Of a DNA stretch of 64,000 nt, positions 34,812-46,557 are shown in pieces. The translations under genes and the position numbers were made by a program. Below the pieces are notes generated by a model that had not been told where the DNA came from, made no database searches, and saw nothing but the letters and a program-made list of their open reading frames with translations. Source of the stretch: Niebla homalea (Eukaryota; Ascomycota; Lecanoromycetes; Lecanorales; Ramalinaceae); contig JAHGAU010000007.1 of NCBI GenBank assembly GCA_019925105.1, positions 930,001 to 994,000 on the forward strand, in the 5' to 3' direction. The first letter of the stretch is position 1; each line of letters starts with the position of its first letter.

Positions 34812-35459
34812 TAGAAGGGGTGACCCCCCAACCGGACAGACCTACCAACCGGACACGCTAAACCCGATTTGGATTACTTTTTTATTTTTCTTCATTTTCT
34901 TGGTCTTCAATTTACTTATTAGATCCTTATTGCTCTACAAATGATACTTACAGACCGTCAGTTAGTAGATTTTGGATAGCCTTACCGTCACCGTTACCGT
35001 TACCTTTACCCTCACCCTCACCTTTACCCTCAGCCTTAGGAAGCCCGTTACTATGTCCTTCAGTAAACCCTTCACTAGGCCCTTTACCAAACCCTTCACT
35101 AGACCCTTTACCAAAAAGCGATGATTTAAGGCTTATCGCGGTAAAGGCATAAGAGGATCAGGCGTGGCCCCATGTTAAAGGGTTTGCGGAGGGGCTTACG
35201 GAGGGCTTACTGAGGGGCTTGTTAAAGGGCTTATTTATCTGTGAGATTAAGGGTAACGGTAAAGGTAATAGTAACGGTGAAGGTGAAGATAAGGCTATCC
35301 AAAACCTGATTAACGGTCTGTAAGTATCACTTGTAGAGTAATAAGGATCTAATAAGTAGGTTAAAGACCAAGAAAATAAAGAAAAATAAAAAAGTAATCC
35401 AAATCGGGTTTAGCGTGTCCGGTTGGTAGGTCTGTCCGGTTCGGGGGTCACCCCTTCTA
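34812..35459. mobile_element. 644-bp TA-flanked long-TIR element
   Basis: Element 34814..35457 between TA dinucleotides (34812-34813 and 35458-35459), the duplication made by Tc1/mariner-type transposases. Inverted repeats begin GAAGGGGTGACCCCC and extend about 145 bases at over 90% identity, then weaker to about 195 bases per arm. The middle contains ACCGTT/TTTACC-type short repeats and CCCTTCACTAGRCCCTTTACC repeats. No transposase frame. The core 35125-35203 resembles the interior of the 808-bp element. Confidence 0.85.
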
Positions 35460-35984
35460 GCGCGTATTGAGTATCACCAAACCTCAAAGGCTTCTACTCG
35501 TGCTACTACAATTTATCTGTCCCCCGAGCCCCCCGGAGCCCCCGAGCCCCCCGAGCCCCCCGGAGCCCCCAGAATTCCACGAAGACTACCTTAATACCTT
35601 ACAGTTTGCAGTGAAGTGCAGTATTACCTACGGCGTTATTAAGTAGCGTCGAGTATACGACAACGAGTATGCGACGGTAAGGTATAGCATAATAGCATAT
35701 ACCATCTGTAAAGTCATAACCCACAAGTGAGTGATCTACTATTGTAGGTAACACTCACAGTCAACAAGACTTCATGCGCGCGCAGAAATATTACGCACTA
35801 TTGTTAGAAAATTAAAAAACGACTGAACTTTAGAAACTGCCGACTTTTTTGGCCTGTCGGACTTAAACACTCAAGCCGAGAATCAGGAAGACACCAGAGT
35901 CAACGAAGCCCAAAGCGTCCAATCTTACGGCTTGAATCTCAGGTCTGCAGCCGTCGTGGCTGGGGAGGAAGTTGCTGACAATTC
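35458..35984. other. intergenic with C-rich run
   Basis: Between the TA-flanked element and NUP133. A C-rich low-complexity tract lies at about 35519-35573 (repeats of GAGCCCCC and GGAGCCCC). The following 250 bases are rich in TA, CGTA and GTAT steps and look like decayed repeat sequence. No gene. Confidence 0.45.
35519..35573. repeat. C-rich degenerate tandem repeat
   Basis: Degenerate GAGCCCCC/GGAGCCCCC units. The complementary strand has at least five G5-G6 runs and could form G-quadruplexes. Confidence 0.8.
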
Positions 35985-38900
35985 ATGATGTTTGCGCGCG
36001 AGCCTGAGGCGGCTGCTGGCAGCGGCAATCCACGACGACGTCCTCGCAATCCATCCGAAGACTCAACAGCACTGCGACAGCCTGTGAAGAGAAGGAAGCG
36101 CTCAGGTCTGAGCAGAGAGACATTTGATCTATACTCCTCCGGCACGCTGAACGGCGATCAAAGCCATGCCGGACAAGTAAAGAAACCAGAACGACCTCTG
36201 ATGAATGGCTACTCGCATGGGCATCATGCAACACCCCAAAACAGTCCAAGTCTGGCCAGTCTAGCTTTCAGAAACAGGCTTAATAGAAGAGGCGACAGGA
36301 TACATCGAGCAAGTCGACATGACGGTGAAATTGAACTTGTGCATCTTGCTCTTCCTGCATATTGAGACGGTCCGGACCTAACCTACGAATAGGCCCGCAC
36401 CGATCATTACACCATCTCCAAGCTTTCGTCGACACCAGAGACACTTCTGCAATCTTCCAGGCAGGGTAAGCTACCACCAGGTTTGGGAAGAGCAAATGCT
36501 GAAAGTATCCAGACTCATGGGCAGCGGAGATATCTCCAGAAATTGGCTGTGCCATTGCGATGACACACACCAAAGCAGTAATATGGCACTATTCACGCCA
36601 GTCCGGCCCTAAGGAGGCCCATCCTGTGGCCAGTATCAAGCTGCTCCACCCTACTAACCATGACCGTGACCCCCTCCCCCTGGGTATTCTCATTCCAACA
36701 TCGAGCGAGCCGGCCGTCATGATTATTACACCCTCGACCGGCAAAGTCACGTACTGGGACGATATATCTAGTGCTTGCAGCATTGATCCAAACCGCCAGC
36801 GACAAACAAGTGTTCAGGCAGTGATCAGAGGTATGCGGAGCGGCGAAAGGGTACTTGATATTGCTGAGGCTGAGACCCGAGGCTTTGTGCTCTCGCTCAG
36901 CACTGGTAGGCTTGCTCACCTATATCTTAGGGAGGGGCAAGGCAGACCGTCGATCAATATCAAGTTCATGGCTTCGAAAAGCACAGGATGGCTAGAAAGT
37001 TGGCGGGATACTCTCATTGGCTCCAGCTTTAGACAAGCTATCGCGGCTGTCAGATCTGGAACATCGAAGCAGCGGGGCCAGAGATTCATGATCAGTTGTA
37101 CCTCGAGCGGATTGTTCCAAACCTGGGACCTGGACTGGAACGGGACCCATTCGCTTGTGCAGGAGGTGGATGCAAAACCAGAGCTCGTGAAAGGCCTCAC
37201 GAAGGGGAATGAAGACTCTTATCTCGGGCTCTCACACGACTTTGAGGTCCTGGACTTTATTGTGATACCTACGCAGCCTAATGGCAAGGCTTTTGCCAAC
37301 CGCACAAATAGTGCAGATAGCTCGCTCCTGATCCTGACGGTCATGAAAGGGGTCGAAGCCTCTAATTATGCTTTGATTGGTGCTTCGCTTACAGATGAAG
37401 ACCTGATCATTGGGGTAGTACATCCCATTAGATGTTTCAAGGCTCCCTTATCAGAGGACATCGACTTCAGACCTCGAGTCATGTTGCCTCAGCCCAGCAA
37501 CATCGCAGTTATTGCCTTCCGCAGGGACCTCGTTGTCGCCTCCTTGGTTGAGGCCGAAGAAACTCCCAACGCTCAAATCTACCTGGAAGCGCACCTGCTG
37601 CCTGAGCCTTTTCAGGATGCCGTAACGTTCCGCGGTAACAGGGGCTATGAAGTTGTAGGTTGCGCCACGGAATTGCGGGACAACTTTCACAGCCCATCAT
37701 GTGTTGTGGCAGTTCATAATTTCGGAACGATGAGAATAGCGACTTCAAGAGAGGTCGACATAAAGCCGTCTTTAGCTCAACGTGGTTCCGCTTCCCCTGC
37801 TCGGACCAGGATAGAACAAGCGATCTTCTTCGGAACTCTAGAGGACAATCTGTTAGATTTCTCACCACGGCCTGAGCTTACTCACCATCTTGATGACATT
37901 GAGCAAGCCGCCTTGGAGGTCAGCCATAGTATCACGAGCTCAGGATCTGGATATATTACTAACCTTGGTCCATCGATGGAGGATCAACTGGCCAGTCGAG
38001 CTAGGGCCCTCTCGGATCTCATACAGCACCTACAAGCGTACTACCCTCGGATAAACACTTCCACAAGATGGAAACTTCTGTGGAACGCTGAAAAGATAGC
38101 AGCGGCACAAGATCTCTGGCATTGGTACAACGCAGCATTGTCGAATGTCGATAGCGGGCCGAAGGATGTGTTCACAGAATTGATTGAGGCCATTCCAGAA
38201 CACCTCAAGCATGAGAATCAGCCCGGAGATGGACAGACTGACGGCGTTCGGCACTGGTTCATTCATGACGTTTGGCGCATTGAATATCTCATACCATACT
38301 CACATGAGATCATCGAGCTGTTATTTCAAGAGAGCATTGATGATAGGAAGGAGCTCGACCTCATCCATAAAGCCCTCGTAGTGAACAGTGCCGTTGAGAT
38401 ACAGTTGACAGTCCTTGAGAGCGCTTTCCGCTTCCGCTCAGACCATTCTGACGCCTATGCCATTCCACCTGAGCTCCTGGATGACAGTATTCTCATCGCA
38501 CCACACAGCTATGAGACAATAACCGAGTTCTGGACATCGGCCGCGCTCGAAGGGCCAATCCCTTTGGTTCCAACGCGAACAAAAGAGCTTCTGGATGTCT
38601 CGAGAGAGATGGCAAAATTGCTGGCGTCCGACATCGAGGACATTATGGAACGGCACGAGGATGCAAAGACAGCAGGAGCAGTGCAGGAAGATGTCGATAT
38701 AGATTACCCTCATGCTGTCATGACCACGCTCGCCAAAAAGGGTCCTCGGCAGATTAAAATCTGCCATCGAGCATACCTTGAACGAACAAGGTGGCTTCAG
38801 TCAAGGGAAGACCCTGCACTTCGTCGTGTGGGAGAGAGCCTTGCTCAAGTTTACGATGGAATCAGGGGACAGCAACTGGTGGAACTCACCGAAGTTGGAT

Positions 38901-40309
38901 TGGCCGAGCAGGGTCTTGAACTTGCGGAGGAATATTCCGACCTCGAAGCTATCCTGGACATTCTCGAAAGAGAAAGCGGCGAAACCAACGCGATAGGACC
39001 GAGTATACCAGCTCGTATACAGAAATATTTCGCCAAGTTCGGCAGCCTGTGGGCCAAGGCTTACTTTACTAGGTGTCTGAGCGATGGTAAGGAGGCAGTC
39101 AACGTCCTTAATGATATTGGACATCACAAGGAGTATTTGACGGGATTCCTACGAACACATCCAGAATCCGCAAACCTGGCCTGGATAAATGAGGTGTCTT
39201 CGGAAAGGAATTATAGTTTAGCGGCTGAGTCTCTACGTAAAGCTGCAGGCCAGTCAGGCGATGTCTGGTCTCAGAAAGTCATGCTGAGCATGAGCAAGCT
39301 CTCGAATTTGGCCGCAGAAGCCTCGCATCAACGCACGCCTGATGTGGTTCTTGAAAGCGGACAAAAGCTTGGACATAGAGTCTCCATACTAGAGATTCAG
39401 GAATCGCTCAAGCTCTTCTTCCAGCCCCAGATAGAGAATGCACTCGATGCTGAGGCTGCACTTGATCTATTGATGGACCGCTACGGAAAATCGGCCGTTG
39501 AAGGCAAGCCCAACTTAGAAGGATCACTCCGTCGAAACCTTAGCCAGTTACTCGAAATGCACCCAATGCATGAGTTCGACCTGGTCGACACTCTGAGTCT
39601 CATACGCAACGACGATGACGACACCGATCAAACCTTCTTGTCACGTCGCTTCTTCCTGGCCCTTAAGGTCCTACGATCGAGCTCAATGGTCAATGTCCCA
39701 CCGTCGAAATCCTTGCAATCACATGGTCTCGAGGCTAAGCTCATCTGGCGCCGAATGTTCCTTGCGTCGGACTGGACGTCGTTCAACCACACCGAGCTCA
39801 AAGATGATGAACAAATGTCTCATGACACTCTCGATACGCCTCTCTTCCAGACGCTGCTGGAAGGCTACAGGACTCAGGAAGGGCCTTCTGGAGCAAATCT
39901 CTGGACCTCGATCGCCCCGCTGTCGCCATCCGACGTGCTTGGCGCGGCAATCACGCTTGAGGATCTTCATTCTCTTCCCCAGTTCGTCGAGACTAGCGAA
40001 GATGTTCTGTTGGGCTTCCTGCAGGAGTTCAAACCGGAAGACGAGAGTCTGCGCCAACAAATCAGCGATGGGAGGCTGGAGGATTGGTATCAAGGTATCC
40101 TGCAAGCGGCTAGCAAAGCGGCTCGGACTGAGGCCGACAGCAAAGGAGACAACGAAGCACGTAAGCATGCATTTGAAGATGCATTCAATGCGAGGAAAGG
40201 TGAGGAGGACAACAAGAGCTTTGTGAGCATTAGCCAGAACGTTGACTACGATGATGGAGCATCCGAGCTGACACATGATGTTGAGGGGGATACAGAGATG
40301 GTAATGTGA
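35985..40309 (+). CDS. nup133: nucleoporin Nup133
   Basis: Join 35985..36338, 36393..36465, 36513..40309 (1407 aa). Intron 1 (GTGCAT...GAATAG) and intron 2 (GTAAGC...TATCCAG) rebuild DGEIELARTDHYTISKL and SSRQDSWAAEISPEIG, then GCAIAMTHTKAVIWHYSR, the start of the N-terminal beta-propeller. Residues about 130-600 form that propeller (ILIPTSSEPAVMIITPSTGK, FQTWDLDWNG). The rest is alpha-helical solenoid, including WLQSREDPALRRVGESLAQ and LAEEYSDLEAILDILERE. The first 118 residues are disordered and basic (RQPVKRRKRSG). Nup133 is the tip of the Y-complex (Nup107-160/Nup84 complex) scaffolding the nuclear pore. The length matches fungal orthologues. Confidence 0.92.
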
Positions 40310-40524
40310 AGAAAACGTGAGGATTTGGTTTTCCTTTTGGCTACGAGCATTGTCATAAGATTTGGGCAAGCTAGAGGCATCAGCGTCATTGCGTGACACC
40401 TTGACGTGGAGTCCACTAGAAACCAACTAAGTGGTTTTTATGATCAATGACAGCTACAAAGGGCGAAATAAGACACCCTGGTGAGAGTTTTTACTTGCGG
40501 GGAGGAGAGCATTCACCAGCCCAG

Positions 40525-42477
40525 TCACTCATATAAACCCTTTTCCGGCTTCGAGCTTCTCAGGTCGAGCTTCTCACCTTGTTTCAACGCATCCACAATC
40601 GCCTTCTTCCTGACCGAAGCATCCGCTGCATATCGACAACTTGTCGAGCATTTCCAAAAAGATTCACGCCTGTCTGTGGATCCGTAAACATCGACCATGA
40701 GCACAAGGACAACAAGGCCAGTCGTTGTAGAAATCAGCTGCAATGAGCTCAGATCCTCCGCCAGAGGCAGGCAGATGAGGACGATCGCCACAGCAATTCT
40801 CACTGGCAGTCGGTACTGCTTCCGTATCCGCTGACCGGCGAATTCCTTGTGGACGTGGGAGATGGATATGAGTGACATGCTGATCAAGGCCACTCCCAGA
40901 CCACCACAGTAGAACCATCGTAAGCCGGAGGAGACTTCGTGTTCCGACTTGCCGATGTAAGCTTCGGTGAGGTCTTCCGTGTCGGCGTCCTGACAGTCTG
41001 TTGCCAGTACCAGGCGGGAGAGGGAAGCGCCGCCGAGAACATAGCCCATGATGAAAGGCAGATGAGCGCTGAGCCAGAGGAGAGAGGTGTACCACGATCG
41101 GCGGATCGCGTGTGTGTACACGTTCCAGGCATCGATCTCGAAATACAGCCAATTGAATGCAAATGCCTGGATCAAGCCTAGGACGGCCTTGCCGAAGAAA
41201 GCGTTGATGCCCATGAGCGCCGTGTTCTGGAACAACAGAGCAACGACAGAGTAGCCGAAGACTAGCGTGACGAAGGCGTTGGTTCTTTCGGTCTTGTGCT
41301 CGATGTTGGTGGCTGGGATGAAATCGAAATACTTGGACATCCGAGGGCTCACGGAGCTTGTTTCTATTTGGTTGTCAAGATAGTGCTTCACCAGAACAAT
41401 AGCGATACTGCCGAGCAGGTCGAGGACGAGGGCAGGCCAAATGAGTGCAAGACGGGCCGGGTACTCGACCTGGATTGACGCTATCCACAAGGCACTGGGG
41501 ATCAATACGCAGACGGCATTGGTCAACATGTGCCCACGTATGGTGGGAAGGATATAACTCATCCATAAATAGTAAGACGCATTGAACAGACGTGAGGTAA
41601 GGTAGAAAGCGATCAGCTGAATCCAGGTAGTTTCAAAGGCTTGGACAATGTTCAAGGTATAGCCGAACAGACAGATCATATCAAAGAGGATGCAGATGCG
41701 CTGGAAGATGTCATCAATTTCGAACCAACCGACTACCAGGGTAATGTCGCTCCACATCTTCCACCCGAGGATGAAGGTGATGGCAAACCTGAGCAGCCCG
41801 AAGCCAGTGGCATCCTCGGCCGCGGTGTCGCCAATGATGGCGATGATACCCACGTAGAGGAGATCCACAAACAGCTCAAAAGAGCCGACTTCATCAATCT
41901 GAGCAGCCCGCCAGAGGAGACCCTTGTGGAAATACTGCCTCACCACGGGCTTCCGCCAAAACCTCAAGGGCTCGCCTTGCTGCCGCTCCGCGTCCCAATC
42001 GCGCTTCTTCTCCGATATGGAGCTGGCGGCGGAATCGGGTTCCCGAGTGCGGATATGGGCGTCGTAGCCAAATTTGGAGAAATTGGCATCCAGAGAGATG
42101 CCGTGATCGGTCAACATGTGGAGCTCATCGGAAAGAAGGTCGAGCTCGGCCTTGACCCGCTCGAATTCATCGTAGAGATCGGTATGTTGGGAACGGAGAG
42201 TGGAGCGACGCTGATCGTGATGGCTGTGGATCTCACGCACGGCATTCAGGTGCTCGGGCGAACCATGTATGTAGACCTCAAAGTTCTCATCTGGCTCGAC
42301 CTTGGGTAGATCACGCGCAAGCCTCAGTTGCTCATCAGGAGTTGTAGCGATATGGATTCGCCTTCCATTAGGATGGAAGAGTTTCCGCAGGCGCTTTCCT
42401 TGCTGGCTCTGGTGGTGAAGCGCAGTGGCAGTATGGTGGTCATCGGGCTGATCGGACCCCTGGACGGCGTTGGACAT
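40525..42477 (-). CDS. LtrA-like multipass membrane protein
   Basis: Single exon, 650 aa. The first 185 residues are cytosolic and helical (ELDLLSDELHMLTDHG). Then RQYFHKGLLWRAAQIDEVG leads into about ten to twelve membrane segments, among them LFVDLLYVGIIAIIGDT, FAITFILGWKMWSDITLVV and IAVAIVLICLPLA. The E-x-F-V-D-L-x-Y-V motif (here SFELFVDLLYVG) is the signature of the bacterial low-temperature-requirement A family (LtrA, PF06772), widespread in fungi. Molecular function unknown. It ends 215 bases from the NUP133 stop, converging with it. Confidence 0.88.
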   Translation of the reverse strand: MSNAVQGSDQPDDHHTATALHHQSQQGKRLRKLFHPNGRRIHIATTPDEQLRLARDLPKVEPDENFEVYIHGSPEHLNAVREIHSHHDQRRSTLRSQHTDLYDEFERVKAELDLLSDELHMLTDHGISLDANFSKFGYDAHIRTREPDSAASSISEKKRDWDAERQQGEPLRFWRKPVVRQYFHKGLLWRAAQIDEVGSFELFVDLLYVGIIAIIGDTAAEDATGFGLLRFAITFILGWKMWSDITLVVGWFEIDDIFQRICILFDMICLFGYTLNIVQAFETTWIQLIAFYLTSRLFNASYYLWMSYILPTIRGHMLTNAVCVLIPSALWIASIQVEYPARLALIWPALVLDLLGSIAIVLVKHYLDNQIETSSVSPRMSKYFDFIPATNIEHKTERTNAFVTLVFGYSVVALLFQNTALMGINAFFGKAVLGLIQAFAFNWLYFEIDAWNVYTHAIRRSWYTSLLWLSAHLPFIMGYVLGGASLSRLVLATDCQDADTEDLTEAYIGKSEHEVSSGLRWFYCGGLGVALISMSLISISHVHKEFAGQRIRKQYRLPVRIAVAIVLICLPLAEDLSSLQLISTTTGLVVLVLMVDVYGSTDRRESFWKCSTSCRYAADASVRKKAIVDALKQGEKLDLRSSKPEKGLYE

Positions 42478-43035
42478 GGCTGATTTGTCTCTACTGTCGT
42501 AAGATAAGATATCGAAATGACGGTGCCAGTCCGAGAAGCCAAACGGGTGAGGTTGAGGCCTTTACCGTGTCCCTTCGGACGTCTTATACTACTCCTGATA
42601 GTCACATAGTGACCCTCGCACCCACCGTCTATGCTTCATTAGATCCCTACTGTACTGATACAGGAAAAGAAAGACAATTGGGTGAGCTTGCGGGCGCGAA
42701 GCCAAGGGTTATTTCAGGGGGAGTCTAGTTGGCTGACTGGTGCTTGCTCATCAGCCCACAGGCTTGGCGGTCGCCTAAACACACTTAGTGACCTAACCAA
42801 CAATCAAGTTCACCTTGAAAGTCGCTGAAGAATAGCGAAGTTGGGATTTTATTTAGGGGTCAAGGGGGTCTAGACTGGATTACTCAGGCGAGGCTTTTTC
42901 TAGCCTCATAGAGTAATGACATTAAAATATCAAGACAAAGTTTCCAATGTACAGTATATTAATATCTGGAGCATTCCAAGGTCAAATCGATCAATCAAAG
43001 GGTATCAGAAGGGAGGGTAACAGCATGATTCAAAG
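42478..43035. other. intergenic
   Basis: LtrA-like promoter region and the 3' flank of the acetyltransferase gene. No coding region or repeat recognised. Confidence 0.4.
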
Positions 43036-43771
43036 CTAGCCTTTGCTTTCATTCTTTTCAACCAAATCACCAACACCCAAACCTCGGCCCAATTTGACCT
43101 TGCGCTTCTTGCCCTTCTTCTCCCCATCCTTCCTCACACCGTCTTTCTTGCCCTCTTCACCAACGGCATCCCCCTCATCGACCCCGTAGGTCTCCTCCAG
43201 CTGGTCCTTGATGAATTCGAGGTCCATATTCATGCTATATGCATCCTCCCCATCCGCGTAGTATTTAGCCTCCACCTTCTCCACATCAAAACCAAGGGTG
43301 TCTTTGTATAAGCGCAAGGCCGCCACGTTCGACATGCGCACGTGGAGGGAGACGTAGTGGGCACCGTAAGTCTCGACCATGGCCCTCTCTGGTAGACACC
43401 ACCGGCGTTAGTGTTCAGTATGAAATCCCGCTTGGGGTGCTTGGGGGCCAACACGCACGGCTTTGTCTCATCAACTTCTCTGCCAGACCCAGCCGCCGGT
43501 GCGTCCTCATAACGCTCAGACTCGTGATGTGTCCATGCTGAATGTTGTTGACCGGCTCCTCTTCCATCTTCGCTAAGACGTATCCGACTATCCGGGGAGG
43601 CTCGTACGGTGTTTTCTTCGGTCGCGACACATCCACTGCCACGTAGGAGAGCTGGGGCCACGAGAGAGCATGGTAGAGATAGTATTTGAGGAAGTAATTC
43701 TCGGGGAGGTTGGTGATGTTGGTCGATTGGACATGCGGGATGTCGGCAGGAGTGAGCACACGGATGTCCAT
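43036..43771 (-). CDS. ard1: N-terminal acetyltransferase A catalytic subunit (NAA10/ARD1)
   Basis: Complement of join 43036..43388, 43459..43771 (221 aa). Starts [19 protein letters not shown]; then [20 protein letters not shown] and [11 protein letters not shown], and the acetyl-CoA loop in [23 protein letters not shown] (RxxGxA). The intron (GTGCGT...CTACCAG) rebuilds [19 protein letters not shown], followed by [17 protein letters not shown] and [11 protein letters not shown]. This is the GNAT enzyme that, with Naa15, acetylates nascent N-terminal Ser/Ala/Thr residues at the ribosome. The Lys-rich tail ([13 protein letters not shown]) may aid ribosome or nuclear association. Confidence 0.94.
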
Positions 43772-44971
43772 TTTATGACCTGCTAGCTCTCGTGCTCCAG
43801 CACTTTTTTATGTCCGAGGAACTGAGCCTAGGTCTTCAGGATGTGAATCTTCGAAACGATCGTTTGCCGACCCCACTCATCCGAGGCCCGAGATCCGAGG
43901 CCCGAATCCCCGAGGCTGCCCCCACCTATCTACTACTATGTTGCGATATAGTGAAGCTTAACTAGTAACAGGCAGACATCCAGCACTCACCATTCCAGAT
44001 GAGGAAAAATCCATGTATGTCTCTACGAATCTTTGTCAAATTCCGTACAGACCAGGTCCCAGGACCACCCGCAGAGAAAGATCTCCTCATTGCTGCTACT
44101 GCATGCATCAAATTGCTTGGTCTTAGTTTGATTTCAAAGAGGACTTTATACATTCCTAAGGGGAGGTATTACGCTCGAACGCGAGATGCCATGTACTGGT
44201 TGACTGCGACTTTTATGACTCGCAGCATGACCCTGAAAATGGCTCATTGCATTTTTATAAGGTAGTGCAGAGAGAAGCTTCATTGTCAATGCTCCAGTCT
44301 TAGTACTTCCCAAGCTTGATCGAATATGATGACAGCAATTTGGAGGAAACCTATGTTCACCGCGGTTTGATCGACAAAATTCCGTGGGGAAGACATTCGG
44401 TGTAACAGTATGCCACCAGATGCAGCCTTCTGAGTCTCTCTGACGTAGATCTCGACGACGCGAGGAGAAACGATTTCAAAAGGAGGAACAGCAGGTGCGG
44501 ATATTGGGACGTAAGGTAGCAACAAGGAGCTTGTGAGGAGATTCAGATTTGGGGCAGAAAATGAGGAAATTGAAGTCGTGGTAAGGGTAAAGTGATAATT
44601 GTGACTGCTCAGCAATTTGATATGGCTGCTCGTTAAGGTAGGAAAGAAGTCGACGCCGGGTGCACCTGAGCTTCCAGCACTGACCATAGCCCTAGTATCA
44701 AACGTCTTAGCACACATAAGGGACGGCCCAACTCACAGAATCGCGAAATGGTGTTTCGTTACAAAAGGAGATCTTTGAAACGTTTGGAAGGCTTTAATTG
44801 TATATGAAAGCTGCCAGTTGTGTCCCGCAAGATAGCATGCGTTCGCATTGTATAAGAGCACGTTCCTATATGATGGCCTACTCATTTGCTCAGCCAATCC
44901 ATCCTTACAAATCTCTCCGTGATCCGTTCTCCAAATGGAATAGCTGGCTCAAATTCAAAGACTCAGATGAC
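43772..44971. other. intergenic, no gene supported
   Basis: 1.2 kb. A 143-residue frame on the - strand (44286-44717) and smaller ones on + show no family likeness, biased composition and no splice partners. Repeated GAGGCCCGA motifs occur at about 43881-43905. Confidence 0.4.
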
Positions 44972-45880
44972 CTAGTCGCTCGCGCCATGGTAGATCGCTG
45001 GCTCGGAGAACCACCACTCAACATTGGTCTCCACGCCCATCGGCTTCGAGCCGGTGACTTTGTTCCACAAAGACTGGCTGAGATCGATGCTCCAACCGTC
45101 ACAGCCAGGACACTTGTCCGTCACCATGCCAGATGTTTGCTTGCCATTGAAAGATATGGTCGCCATTCTCCCACACCATGCGTTCTTGTGAGGTCCGGGA
45201 GCGTCGTTGGTGTACGTGCCAAATTGACCTGAAGGCGTGAATTAGCAATTCGCCACGTCGACAGTAGTGCGATGTAGTTAAGAGACAGACGGACGGGGAA
45301 TGCACTTACCAATGGCGAGGGCAAAGTAGTCCTGAGAATTGGTGTCATTTGTCCAGCCGCAAGCGCCAATTCCTTGGTCATTATAAATGGTCATGCGCGA
45401 AGCTGTACATTTCCCACCAACTGTACCACATGAACCACCCGACGGTTGACTGCTGCCGCTGCTACCGCCGGAGTTAGCGTCACCTGCCGCAGGTTGAGCT
45501 GCAGGTTGAGCTTGTGGGGCTGCCGCTTGTTTCTGCTGCACGGGAGGGGGTGAAGAGGCCGGAGCTTGAGAGGGTGGCGTGACTGAGGCAGACGGTGTCA
45601 CACTTGGCGTGATGCTGGGGGTTGCGACGACATTCTCCGCTTTATCCTCGTTTACTGGTTGCTGGGCCGGTGCGATTGTGGTAGATGTCGTCGCGGCGAC
45701 AGAGCTGTCGCCAGGAGAAGGGCCGTAAACGGTCACAACCACGTTGACGGTCTCGGTAACATCTTCCCAAACGGTTGTGGTGACCATGTCACGCTTGTGA
45801 AGATGCTGGTGGGCCATATGATTTGACGCTATCACGGTCGAAAGGCAGGCGCTGAGCGCCAGAAGACCTGCTTGCTTCAT
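44972..45880 (-). CDS. secreted double-psi beta-barrel (RlpA/barwin-like) protein
   Basis: Complement of join 44972..45228, 45310..45880 (275 aa). A signal peptide opens the protein (MKQAGLLALSACLSTVIAS), followed by a possible KR processing site and a Thr/Pro/Ala/Gln-rich, probably O-glycosylated stalk. The C-terminal domain is a DPBB: GKCTASRMTIYNDQGIGACGW, FALAIGQFGTY (rebuilt across intron GTAAGT...CTTCAG), WCGRMATISFNGKQTSGMV and TDKCPGCDGWSIDLSQSLWN. Such domains occur in expansin-like, cerato-platanin-neighbouring and allergen-type fungal wall proteins. The Asp in GWSIDLS is conserved. No carbohydrate-binding module follows, so it is not a full expansin. Expected outside the cell or in the wall. 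Confidence 0.85.
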
Positions 45881-46557
45881 CGCCTGAATAAGTATGTTGA
45901 TTGTGGACTCGGGTTGTTTGTGTCAATGATGGATTCTGGATAAATGACAGATGCGGATCGTAGATGTAGTGATGTGTACACTCGTGAGAAAATTACACTC
46001 GAGATGACACGAATGCGATCAAATGTCAGTATGTCCGTTTGCCCTTGTTCTCCTTTATGTGGGTGTGTGCAGGTGATCAAAAGAGTGGACTTTCGTGGCC
46101 GGCAGCACTGTCAAAGGCGCATGAAATGAGTGAAGTTGGTTGTCTCTAGGACAAAGCAGGCGGATGGTAGGAGCGCAGGAGCTTCAAAAGAACGTCGTTC
46201 AAGGACTGATCACGGATCAAAGTCCAGGGAGAGAATAATGAAGAATCAGGAGAAGATGGGGGTGGGAGTCTCAAGACTTTGAGGAGGCCAGTACTAAGGT
46301 GCAGGGATAAGGAGGCAACCTTGACAACCAATGAACCAATGAGCAAGCACGGCGGCCAATCGGCCAAGACTTACCCCTGAGCTGACCCACCGAGCCACCC
46401 TCGCCACCGCCTTGTACGAGTAGGCGCTGCTCTATGACTAAGCACAAAACATGCTATTCCGTAAAAGCACCACCGACCAAGAAAACCATCAACTGAATTA
46501 ATGCGACGATCCAAAATCGAGTGGGTTTCGTTTGTCTATTCAAGATATGGCTCTTAC
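45881..46557. other. intergenic
   Basis: About 680 bases holding the promoter of the secreted DPBB gene and the 3' flank of CCZ1. Nothing else recognised. Confidence 0.4.

Noticed and set aside
35458..35984. Evidence for repeat-induced point mutation in the TA/GTAT-rich stretch
   Set aside because: Looks TA-rich by eye, but without dinucleotide ratios over aligned copies the claim cannot be supported.
44286..44717. 143-residue frame on the - strand
   Set aside because: Ser/Leu/Thr-rich, no recognisable motif, no splice partners, and the frame lies in a gap with overlapping random frames.
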